A stretch of DNA of 64,000 nt, from positions 35,668,019 through 35,732,018 of the forward strand of contig CM049306.1 in NCBI GenBank assembly GCA_026874595.1, written 5' to 3'. A program made the translations under genes and the position numbers. This DNA is from Sipunculus nudus (taxonomy: Eukaryota > Annelida > Sipuncula > Golfingiida > Sipunculidae). Below the pieces are notes generated by a model that saw only the letters and a program-made list of their open reading frames with translations, had not been told where the DNA came from and did not search any database. Positions 1 through 11,270 of the stretch are shown piece after piece (the stretch's first letter is position 1; each line of letters starts with the position of its first letter).

Positions 1-3000
1 TCCTGTCACCTGCTCCAGCTTAGTGTATAAAAAGTGTGGGTGAAGGTAGGTAGCTCTCCTGTCACCTGCTCCAGATTAGTGTATAAAAAGTGTGGGTGAA
101 GGTAGGTAGCTCTCCTGTCACCTGCTCCAGATTAGTGTATAAAAAGTGTGGGTGAAGGTAGGTAGCTCTCCTGTCACCTGCCCCAGCTTAGTGTATAAAA
201 AGTGTGGGTGAAGGTAGGTAGCTCACCTGTCACCTGCTCCAGATTAGTGTATAAAAAGTGTGGGTGAAGGTAGGTAGCTCTCCTGTCACCTGCTCCAGAT
301 TAGTGTATAAAAAGTGTGGGTGAAGGTAGGTAGCTCTCCTGTCACCTGCTCCAGATTAGTGTATAAAAAGTGTGGGTGAAGGTAGGTAGCTCACCTGTCA
401 CCTGCTCCAGATTAGTGTATAAAAAGTGTGGGTGAAGGTAGGTAGCTCTCCTGTCACCTGCTCTAGCTTAGTGTATAAAAAGTGTGGGTGAAGGTAGGTA
501 GCTCTCCTGTCACCTGCTCAAGCTTAGTGTATAAAAAGTGTGGGTGAAGGTAGGTAGCTCTCCTGTCACCTGCCCCAGCTTAGTGTATAAAAAGTGTGGG
601 TGAAGGTAGGTAGCTCTCCTGTCACCTGCTCCAGATTAGTGTATAAAAAGTGTGGGTGAAGGTAGGTAGCTCTCCTGTCACCTGCCCCAGCTTAGTGTAT
701 AAAAAGTGTGGGTGAAGGTAGGTAGCTCTCCTGTCACCTGCTCCAGATTAGTGTATAAAAAGTGTGGGTGAAGGTAGGTAGCTCTCCTGTCACCTGCTCC
801 AGATTAGTGTATAAAAAGTGTGGGTGAAGGTAGGTAGCTCACCTGTCACCTGCTCCAGATTAGTGTATAAAAAGTGTGGGTGAAGGTAGGTAGCTCTCCT
901 GTCACCTGCTCTAGCTTAGTGTATAAAAAGTGTGGGTGAAGGTAGGTAGCTCTCCTGTCACCTGCTCCAGCTTAGTGTATAAAAAGTGTGGGTGAAGGTA
1001 GGTAGCTCTCCTGTCACCTGCTCCAGATTAGTGTATAAAAAGTGTGGGTGAAGGTAGGTAGCTCTCCTGTCACCTGCTCTAGCTTAGTGTATAAAAAGTG
1101 TGGGTGAAGGTAGGTAGCTCTCCTGTCACCTGCTCCAGATTAGTGTATAAAAAGTGTGGGTGAAGGTAGGTAGCTCTCCTGTCACCTGCTCCAGATTAGT
1201 GTATAAAAAGTGTGGGTTAAGGTAGGTAGCTCTCCTGTCACCTGCTCCAGATTAGTGTATAAAAAGTGTGGGTTAAGGTAGGTAGCTCTCCTGTCACCTG
1301 CTCCAGATTAGTGTATAAAAAGTGTGGGTGAAGGTAGGTAGCTCTCCTGTCACCTGCCCCAGATTAGTGTATAAAAAGTGTGGGTGAAGGTAGGTAGCTC
1401 TCCTGTCACCTGCTCCAGCTTAGTGTATAAAAAGTGTGGGTGAAGGTAGGTAGCTCTCCTGTCACCTGCCCCAGATTAGTGTATAAAAAGTGTGGGTGAA
1501 GGTAGGTAGCTCTCCTGTCACCTGCCCCAGCTTAGTGTATAAAAAGTGTGGGTGAAGGTAGGTAGCTCTCCTGTCACCTGCTCCAGATTAGTGTATAAAA
1601 AGTGTGGGTGAAGGTAGGTAGCTCTCCTGTCACCTGCTCCAGCTTAGTGTATAAAAAGTGTGGGTGAAGGTAGGTAGCTCTCCTGTCACCTGCTCCAGCT
1701 TAGTGTATAAAAAGTGTGGGTGAAGGTAGGTAGCTCTCCTGTCACCTGCTCCAGATTAGTGTATAAAAAGTGTGGGTGAAGGTAGGTAGCTCTCCTGTCA
1801 CCTGCTCTAGCTTAGTGTATAAAAAGTGTGGGTGAAGGTAGGTAGCTCTCCTGTCACCTGCTCCAGATTAGTGTATAAAAAGTGTGGGTGAAGGTAGGTA
1901 GCTCTCCTGTCACCTGCTCCAGATTAGTGTATAAAAAGTGTGGGTGAAGGTAGGTAGCTCTCCTGTCACCTGCTCCAGCTTAGTGTATAAAAAGTGTGGG
2001 TGAAGGTAGGTAGCTCTCCTGTCACCTGCCCCAGCTTAGTGTATAAAAAGTGTGGGTGAAGGTAGGTAGCTCTCCTGTCACCTGCCCCAGATTAGTGTAT
2101 AAAAAGTGTGGGTGAAGGTAGGTAGCTCTCCTGTCACCTGCTCCAGCTTAGTGTATAAAAAGTGTGGGTGAAGGTAGGTAGCTCTCCTGTCACCTGCCCC
2201 AGCTTAGTGTATAAAAAGTGTGGGTGAAGGTAGGTAGCTCTCCTGTCACCTGCCCCAGCTTAGTGTATAAAAAGTGTGGGTGAAGGTAGGTAGCTCTCCT
2301 GTCACCTGCTCCAGATTAGTGTATAAAAAGTGTGGGTGAAGGTAGGTAGCTCTCCTGTCACCTGCTCCAGCTTAGTGTATAAAAAGTGTGGGTGAAGGTA
2401 GGTAGCTCTCCTGTCACCTGCTCCAGATTAGTGTATAAAAAGTGTGGGTGAAGGTAGGTAGCTCTCCTGTCACCTGCTCCAGATTAGTGTATAAAAAGTG
2501 TGGGTGAAGGTAGGTAGCTCTCCTGTCACCTGCTCCAGCTTAGTGTATAAAAAGTGTGGGTGAAGGTAGGTAGCTCTCCTGTCACCTGCTCCAGCTTAGT
2601 GTATAAAAAGTGTGGGTGAAGGTAGGTAGCTCTCCTGTCACCTGCCCCAGCTTAGTGTATAAAAACTGTGGGTGAAGGTAGGTAGCTCACCTGTCACCTG
2701 CTCCAGCTTAGTGTATAAAAAGTGTGGGTGAAGGTAGGTAGCTCTCCTGTCACCTGCTCCAGATTAGTGTATAAAAAGTGTGGGTGAAGGTAGGTAGCTC
2801 TCCTGTCACCTGCTCCAGCTTAGTGTATAAAAAGTGTTGGTGAAGGTAGGTAGCTCTCCTGTCACCTGCTCCAGCTTAGTGTATAAAAAGTGTTGGTGAA
2901 GGTAGGTAGCTCTCCTGTCACCTGCTCCAGCTTAGTGTATAAAAAGTGTGGGTGAAGGTAGGTAGCTCACCTGTCACCTGCTCCAGCTTAGTGTATAAAA

Positions 3001-5188
3001 AGTGTGGGTGAAGGTAGGTAGCTCACCTGTCACCTGCTCCAGCTTAGTGTATAAAAAGTGTGGGTGAAGGTAGGTAGCTCTCCTGTCACCTGCTCCAGCT
3101 TAGTGTATAAAAAGTGTGGGTGAAGGTAGGTAGCTCTCCTGTCACCTGCTCCAGCTTAGTGTATAAAAAGTGTGGGTGAAGGTAGGTAGCTCTCCTGTCA
3201 CCTGCTCCAGCTTAGTGTATAAAAAGTGTGGGTGGAGGTAGGTAGCTCTCCTGTCACCTGCTCCAGCTTAGTGTATAAAAAGTGTGGGTGAAGGTAGGTA
3301 GCTCTCCTGTCACCTGCTCCAGCTTAATGTATAAAAAGTGTGGGTGAAGGTAGGTAGCTCTCCTGTCACCTGCTCCAGCTTAGTGTATAAAAAGTGTGGG
3401 TGAAGGTAGGTAGCTCTCCTGTCACCTGCTCCAGCTTAGTGTATAAAAAGTGTGGGTGAAGGTAGGTAGCTCTCCTGTCACCTGCCCCAGCTTAGTGTAT
3501 AAAAAGTGTGGGTGATGGTAGGTAGCTCTCCTGTCACCTGCTCCAGCTTAGTGTATAAAAAGTGTGTGTGAAGGTAGGTAGCTCTCCTGTCACCTGCTCC
3601 AGCTTAGTGTATAAAAATTGTGGGTGAAGGTAGGTAGCTCTCCTGTCACCTGCTCCAGCTTAGTGTATAAAAAGTGTGGGTGAAGGTAGGTAGCTCTCCT
3701 GTCACCTGCTCCAGCTTAGTGTATAAAAATTGTGGGTGAAGGTAGGTAGCTCTCCTGTCACCTGCTCCAGCTTAGTGTATAAAAAGTGTGGGTGAAGGTA
3801 GGTAGCTCTCCTGTCACCTGCTCCAGCTTAGTGTATAAAAAGTGTGGGTGAAGGTAGGTAGCTCTCCTGTCACCTGCTCCAGCTTAGTGTATAAAAAGTG
3901 TAGGTGAAGGTAGGTAGCTCTCCTGTCACCTGCTCCAGCTTAGTGTATAAAAAGTGTAGGTGAAGGTAGGTAGCTCTCCTGTCACCTGCTCCAGCTTAGT
4001 GTATAAAAAGTGTGTGTGAAGGTAGGTAGCTCTCCTGTCACCTGCTCCAGCTTAGTGTATAAAAAGTGTAGGTGAAGGTAGGTAGCTCTCCTGTCACCTG
4101 CTCCAGCTTAGTGTATAAAAAGTGTGGGTGAAGGTAGGTAGCTCTCCTGTCACCTGCTCCAGCTTAGTGTATAAAAAGTGTAGGTGAAGGTAGGTAGCTC
4201 TCCTGTCACCTGCTCCAGCTTAGTGTATAAAAAGTGTGTGTGAAGGTAGGTAGCTCTCCTGTCACCTGCTCCAGCTTAGTGTATAAAAAGTGTGGGTGGA
4301 GGTAGGTAGCTCTCCTGTCACCTGCTCCAGCTTAGTGTATAAAAAGTGTGGGTGAAGGTAGGTAGCTCTCCTGTCACCTGCTCCAGCTTAGTGTATAAAA
4401 AGTGTAGGTGAAGGTAGGTAGCTCTCCTGTCACCTGCTCCAGCTTAGTGTATAAAAATTGTGGGTAAAGGTAGGTAGCTCTCCTGTCACCTGCTCCAGCT
4501 TAGTGTATAAAAATTGTGGGTGAAGGTAGGTAGCTCTCCTGTCACCTGCTCCAGCTTAGTGTATAAAAAGTGTGGGTGAAGGTAGGTAGCTCTCCTGTCA
4601 CCGGCTCTAGCTTAGTGTATAAAAAGTGTGGGTGAAGGTAGGTAGCTCTCCTGTCACCTGCTCCCGCTTAGTGTATAAAAAGTGTGGGTGAAGGTAGGTA
4701 GCTCTCCTGTCACCTGCTCCAGCTTAGTGTATAAAAAGTGTGGGTGAAGGTAGGTAGCTCTCCTGTCACCTGCTCCAGCTTAGTGTATAAAAAGTGTGGG
4801 TGAAGGTAGGTAGCTCTCCTGTCACCTGCTCCAGCTTAGTGTATAAAAAGTGTGGGTGAAGGTAGGTAGCTCTCCTGTCACCGGCTCCAGCTTAGTGTAT
4901 AAAAAGTGTGGGTGAAGGTAGGTAGCTCTCCTGTCACCTGCTCTAGCTTAGTGTATAAAAAGTGTGGGTGAAGGTAGGTAGCTCTCCTGTCACCTGCTCC
5001 AGCTTAGTGTATAAAAAGTGTGGGTGAAGGTAGGTAGCTCTCCTGTCACCGGCTCCAGCTTAGTGTATAAAAAGTGTGGGTGAAGGTAGGTAGCTCTCCT
5101 GTCACCTGCTCTAGCTTAGTGTATAAAAAGTGTGGGTGAAGGTAGGTAGCTCTCCTGTCACCTGCTCCAGCTTAGTGTATAAAAAGTG
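1..5188. repeat. 56-bp minisatellite array, about 92.6 units
   Basis: A single tandem array with a 56-bp unit (it begins TCCTGTCACCTGCTCC, then CAGCTTAGTG, TATAAAAAGTG, TGGGTGAAGG and TAGGTAGCTC). Copy 93 starts at 5153, which is exactly 1 + 92 x 56, and copy 50 starts at 2745 as predicted, so I see no net insertion or deletion across the array. Variation is by substitution only: CAGATTAG versus CAGCTTAG, CTCTCC versus CTCACC, GCTCC versus GCCCC or GCTCT. The CAGATTAG variant is frequent in copies 1-50 and absent afterwards (last at about 2760). Variants GTGTAGG, GTGTTGG and CCGGCTC occur only in the right half. The array runs off the left edge. It ends 447 bp before the first aminopeptidase exon, so it is probably inside an intron of that gene. 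There is no open reading frame through it. Confidence 0.98.
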
Positions 5189-5634
5189 GATTAAAAGGTG
5201 ATATCACAGCATTGTCTTCTACCACACATACCGGTACTTTGTACCTAGCTGAACAATGTTTATACAGCTGGCCATATAATATTAAATAGCTTTCTTAGGA
5301 ACATAACTATTGGGGAACGTCAGAAACTGTGGAACACAGGTGTATGCTCCAAGGCTTGAAAGCCTTAACCACAAAGATCTTATCAAAAAGATTTCTAATC
5401 TTACCACAGCATCTCAAAGATTGCTTCAAATAGTGATGGCACAGTGGAGAATCCTCTATCCAGTCTGTATATTCTGGCATCATCATGTGTTATCCTGTTG
5501 TTGTATAGGACAACAACCGGTTATGATATAAGTTTTATGATAAGTGATCCTTTGCGATCAGGTTGTTGTACAGTATGTGACAACTTTTCAGTGTTATCCC
5601 TGGTTACCATTGTGACATGTATCATGTTTTGTAG
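5189..5634. other. Intron remainder between minisatellite and first visible exon
   Basis: Unique-looking AT-rich sequence ending in the acceptor GTTTTGTAG at 5634. Two short open frames here (5310-5531 and 5444-5653) show no similarity to a known family and lie in what must be intron, because the exon at 5635 starts inside a split codon. Confidence 0.6.
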
Positions 5635-5753
5635 AATGTTACGTGGCCGATGAGATCATAACATCCAGGGCTGGTGTGAGGGTACGTGTGGGGAACACAG
5701 ATGCTGAGGGCAGGATGGCCATGACAGATGTTCTGTGTCAAATGAAGGAAAGG
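5635..5753 (+). CDS. Aminopeptidase exon with metal-binding NTDAEGR motif
   Basis: Acceptor GTAG at 5631-5634, donor GTGGGT at 5754. It encodes about 39 residues from the split Glu codon through CYVADEI to CQMKER. NTDAEGR is the M17 active-site signature. The upstream neighbour exon is not in the window. Confidence 0.9.
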
Positions 5754-8700
5754 GTGGGTATGACCAGCTTCTTGTACAATGCACAAAATTTCTTGCCTAT
5801 GAAACATCTTTCTGGTTATATCCCAGCCACAGTGTCATTGTGGGAATAATGCTCCTCATCTCTGTCCATACGAGTACTTTTTCTGTATGGTACACAAGTG
5901 TCTCACCATTAGTTACTCAGTTAATACTCCAGGTGTTTCTTATGGGTCTCCAGTCAGTTCTACAATTGTTTTTTACACAAAAAAATTAGAGATAATTAGC
6001 CTTGTGTCCATTGGAGCAGAGCACTCAAAAGTGTAACAAGTGTATAAATAATTCTTCTTCTGTAATTTCTTAGATGTTTCAACTATTGATAAATAAAATG
6101 ATAATGCTTTTTGCAGTGTTCATTTTTCATATTGCTCAGATTTACTTAATAACCATTTACATATTATTTGAATGCATTTAATATAAGCTTTGTCATTATA
6201 ATACTGTATAATAGTATCACACTGATTGGAACTGGTGGATGGCAGTATTGCCTGTTTGTGCTAACAGATGACATACCCATCAGAGGAAATGGTAAAAGTG
6301 CAGTATAAGAGACCTGCCTTAAACTTGTCACCCTTACATTTGACCCTGTAAAGGGAAATCAGACCCTGCACATCCTGTCACAGAAATGGGTTGCATGGAC
6401 GGAAGCACTTTTACCAATGAAACTTGTTTTCTCTTTATTTAGGCTCTTAATGAGATCAACCCCCAGCTGTTTACAGTGGCCACTCTCACAGGACACGTCA
6501 TCCGAGCTTACGGAGACAAATATACCGTAAGTCTTCAAAAATACTCTCCTGTCAGTACATAATATATGAATTTTATAAAACTACAGGCGATTTATAGGCT
6601 TTTATAATAACAGTGGCGGATCCAGGATTTGGAAATGGGGCAGAGTCCAACCCAGGAGGACTAAAAAAAAACAAACTAAAAATGGTCCATAGATCAGGAA
6701 AAGGAAGTTAAAACCTTAAAAAAAGGTTGCAACGACAGGTAAAGGGGGATCAGGACCCCCCCCCCCCCCCCATCCATTTTTGAATAAAGTATTCCTCTGA
6801 ATTGCAAAGGAGTGTTCAACTCAATTTGATTATAAAATTTTGCATAAGGATTCGATTCTCTGTTCTCTTATTGCAAACCATTGTATTTTAATTTGGAGAG
6901 ATTCAATCTTACCAGGTGTTGCTAATCTTACCAGAAAGCTTATGATGAATGTTTGTTTTTATGATGACCAATCTAATTTAATCAAACCTTCTCATATATT
7001 AATAACATCTAATTAAGGACATATCAGGACTTAAAAATGTTTGTGCCATATCATGTATAATCTGTTAATATGTCCTTTGGTATGAGCAAAGAATAATATT
7101 TTTCTTTAATTGACTGAGTCAAAATAGAATAAAATATAAAATAGAATATAAAGTAAATAAAATTAATGTTATGAGGCTGTGTACACTCAGAATGTACAAA
7201 CATAAACTTGAGGTCTGGCATGCAATGAGTATAAATGCTTACATATGTACCAGCCAGGAAGTCTTGGTGTAATTTTTCTGTACACATTTTGTATATGCTT
7301 CATGTCAGGTGTGTTTCACCAGTCACAGTGTAAAGGACAATTATGTAAAACCTAAATTTCACTGAACTTGTTTCAGGCTATTTGTGAGAATGGACCAGCC
7401 CTAAAAGCCAAGGTCGGTCAGATGATCCAGACAGCTGGTCATGAATCCGGGGATCCGTTCGAAATCTCCACCATCAGGAGAGAGGTCAGTGGTACATAAG
7501 CCTGGTCTGTCGAGGGGCAAAATGCTCCCTCTATCAGCTGGTGACCCAGGTTAGGTCCCTGGCGTGGCTGTGATAGTGGGTTGTAATGGCCCATCTAAGG
7601 CTGGTGGTTTTCTCCATGTTTTCCTGTTTGCTCCTTCGTTAGAAACTAACGAATGCCACCACCTGAGCCATGGAGGGTGCATTGATTAGTTATAAAGACT
7701 GATTGTGCAATCCAATGAACAAAAAAAATTTAGTACACAAGCCCCATTTACACACAGTTTAGAGACCTAGTGTAAATTTTGAAAAATACCCACAAATTAG
7801 CACACTTTAATTTTATTCAGGTATAAGTTAGGATAAATAAAGTAATTATAATTTTTGCCATTACACAGTCATAATTGAATACACTAGAGATTGATATTAT
7901 GATGTAATAAAAAGGATCATGAAATGAATGACATTCGTTTCTTGCTGAGGTGAATGTGAATTCAGCAAACACAAATATGAAAGTGCTTTAGTGAATGACA
8001 CCCATTCATCATGAGAGCTCATTGCTAGTGATATTAAAAACAAAACTTATTGTTTTTTTGTAGGACTATGAATTCCACAAGGGTAAATCCGAGTACGAGG
8101 ATGTGTTACAGTGTAACAATGCCCCTTCCACCATGACAGCTCGTGGACACCAGTCACCAGCAGCGTTCATGATCATGGCCTCTGGTCTGGACAAGGTTTG
8201 TTTATTAACTACAGTAGAGCCATGGAGTTTTAAAGGGGCCCAATCACCTATAAAGCTGGTTGAGTGTACACAAAAAATGGCTTCTTCCGTTTGCAGAACA
8301 AAGCCACAATGTGTCAATCAGAAGATGCCCTGACTAACTTGGCCCGAAAAATGTTATACATGTTCCTGCTGTCTTAAGCACCACGTGTTACGGCTCACAA
8401 TTGGACCTCCGGCCACTCTGCCTTGCTATATAATGAACAGAGACAAATTGGCTGTTTTTACCAACACACAGAGCCATTACAAGATGTTAAACAGCCATAT
8501 GCGAGGAACTGAGACTGTGTGCTGGTATGGATTTGCTTGGAAACGTTTGTATAAAGAAAAACTGAACTGATAGTGTGAAAGAATAGATATAATATTGTTT
8601 CTGATTATGTCCCTTTAATATAAGAAGGAGTGGGCACTCTGTTAAAATAATACTGTTAAGCTGTCCCCTGAATTGCTTCATGTGATCTGGCTTATGCTGG

Positions 8701-9486
8701 TGAGAATAAATCACCCATGGATTTGACTACATGGTGTAAGTTCACAAATGATTAGAATCAGCAGAAGAGAATATCTTCAGTGCATTCAATAATTTAGAGA
8801 CGTAGTCATGTGCATGATAGCATGTTCCAATGCTCAAATACCAGTCGCCATTCTGTGCGAGTCACATGATGAGAATTGACTGGTTACAAAGATACAGGCA
8901 TTCATAACAGAGATTCATTTTATGGACAAATTATTTAGAAAACAAAATAGAAAAATGAAAATACTAGAATAAAAATGATAATCCACAAGTTTCAGAAGTT
9001 GTTTTTTTTATAAATTCATTCCACCTTAGGTGAGTGTATCATAAAGAAACAAGGTTTAGAAAATTTAGGTCATTCATATGTTTGTTTAAATGAAAAACAT
9101 CATTGGTTCATTGTTTTTTATAACCATGGATACAAAAAAGGTTTGCATAATTGCCGTTGTATTACTTTGTTGCAATCAGCAAGGAATTCACCATTCATAT
9201 AATATCTGATTAATATATAGATTTACTTAACTTACATATATATATATATATATATTTAAATATATATATATATATAAATATCATATATATGGTAAACTCA
9301 AATCATGCAACAACATTATATATATATTTCTTTTATTTACAGCATGGCATAGACTCTGCAAATCCTCTGAAGTACTGTCACCTTGACGTGGCTGGGTCCT
9401 CAGGGCCGTTTCCCGGGATACCAACAGGAGCTCCAATTGTTGCGCTGTCCCATGCATACATTCTCAACAGGGAGTCTGCTGCCTAA
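5635..9486 (+). CDS. M17 family leucyl aminopeptidase-like protein, last five exons
   Basis: The 3' half of a cytosolic M17 metallo-aminopeptidase gene. Exons: 5635-5753, 6443-6526, 7377-7484, 8064-8195 and 9343-9486 (stop TAA at 9484). All have GT-AG borders and join in frame; apart from the first exon, which starts inside a split codon, every junction is phase 0. About 195 residues are visible. The first exon holds NTDAEGR, the M17 signature: by family knowledge its Asp and Glu bind the metals and the Arg is catalytic. The next exon holds ATLTGH, the ATLTGA-like strand of the family. The last exon has HLDVAGSSG, equivalent to HLDIAG of leucine aminopeptidases. The sequence style (GIPTGAPIVAL near the C-terminus) fits the lineage called putative aminopeptidase W07G4.4 in animals rather than LAP3; this rests on memory. 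The N-terminal domain and the upstream metal ligands (Lys, Asp, Asp) must lie left of the minisatellite, outside the window. Substrate specificity cannot be told. Confidence 0.92.
9236..9290. repeat. Interrupted (TA)n microsatellite in the last aminopeptidase intron
   Basis: TA dinucleotide runs broken by AAATATAT segments, about 50 bp upstream of the last exon acceptor. They sit between a likely branch region and the acceptor, so length changes could affect splicing; that is inference. Confidence 0.85.
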
Positions 9487-11270
9487 ATGCAGTTAACACA
9501 ACAGTGACTGAAAAATTCTAAGATTTGCTTGCTTGCTGCACTGAAATTGTTAAATTTTGAGTGGACCGTTGAAAATAAGCCAAGCACTTGAAATTGACTG
9601 TAGTCATACTTCCATGAGCTTAAAACAACACTGATGTTGATGCGATGTGACTATATGAGGGTGATATGCTTAATGTGTATTTAAAGCCAGCTATTCACTC
9701 ACATTTTTTTGGTAGAATTTGTGAATTTTTTGGCTCTACGCTGCATACATGTTGATGAACTGTAGGTAATTCCTGCTGAGAAAAGTTCTTATAACACCTC
9801 TGTTAGGATTATTGAGCTTGTTTATCTATACAGTCTTCTGGTAAACACAGTACCAATGAGCCAATGTTGACAAACAGTAAAACCATGTGGCCTAAGGTGG
9901 TATAGGTTGCATATGTGTGAAAGGTGAAAGGTCACTGGTTGTAAAATGCCCTTTGCAAAACTCTGGTTTTTCTGACTTGCCACCAGATGTCCATGCTGAA
10001 TGTGTTTGGATTATTTGTTGCCCCCCCCATATGTTATAAACACATTGATATAGATAAAACAAATAGCCTGTGTGTGGTAGAATCAGAGATTATCTTTAGT
10101 TGGTAGTTTATAGGCCACTTTAATTATTATTGTGCCATGTGATTTAGCAGAGACACCTGCCTCTCTTCAGACATGCCATGTCAACAAGGGAACACTCATT
10201 TTATATAGGGAAAAAATATGTTTGTTAAAATGTGTAAGACTTAATGTCAGAAATGTGATATACATGTATTCTCTGTTAACACTGAGTTCTTATCAATATT
10301 TAGATGGTGGGACCAAGTGAAATATTTTGTAAAAAGTGTACATACAATGCATTTCTCCGTGACAAAGCCTTGGGATAGGTTAAAATAAATCTCCAGTGAT
10401 AAACTTCATAAGATGTACATGTATTCCCATTGGTGACCAGTAATTTTGGTTTGTTCATTGTATATGTAAAACATTTAATACTGACATAACTTTATCTAGA
10501 ATTTAAAAGTATTAATTTTATTAATACTGTATTTTAAGTTACTATTTTGGAGCAACAGACAGGATAATTATTAATTGCACAATATAATTAGCCTAATCCC
10601 ATTCGAATATGACTACAGTAATATTTTCTTAGTCTTTAATTCTGATAGTTGAGAAATGCTTTATGCAAAAAAAATTGGGATCATGCTCAAGATGTCATTG
10701 TGTAGAATTTTAGTGGAAGTGAATATTGATACACACTCACATTAAAACTGCAGTAACTTCCGATCAACTAAAATTAAAACATACCAAGGCAATCTGATGA
10801 AATCTGAGAAACTGTATTCTAGCCTTCAGGTAGTGACTTTTTTATGAACTCTTGCTGCATATGCAAAATAAATTTCGTTTAATTGGACACAATCTTAACA
10901 TTGACTCTAGTCGGTTATAAGAACAATTAATTTGTTGTGTTCTAAGTTTTTGTTATTTTGTTAACAATTGTTATGATTTTTTTCTTAATTGTTCATGTAT
11001 TATCATTTCAAGTTCTTTCACTGTGCAAAGGAAAATCAAGAACATTAAATATTGTTTCCTTTAATGATGACTTTAAGCCTTTTTATATGTGTCCATAGAT
11101 AGAGAATTGTCAGTATAAGTTTTGTATCATAGTACAGTCGATTAAAATACAATATCATGTTTTTGTGTTTTGTATGCATGATTCTTATACACTTACATAT
11201 TGGACAATCACAAATCATTGGACAAGTTTGTCCATAAAACAAAAAATAAAAGTGCCAAAGTGAAACTAAT
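9487..11270 (+). other. Probable 3'UTR of the aminopeptidase gene
   Basis: AT-rich sequence after the stop codon with no coding signal. AATAAA polyadenylation signals occur at 10384-10389, 10867-10872 and 11245-11250, so the 3'UTR could be about 0.9, 1.4 or 1.8 kb long. Which one is used cannot be told from sequence alone. Confidence 0.45.

Noticed and set aside
1-5188. CRISPR-like array
   Set aside because: The units are adjacent with no spacers, and the context is an animal gene.
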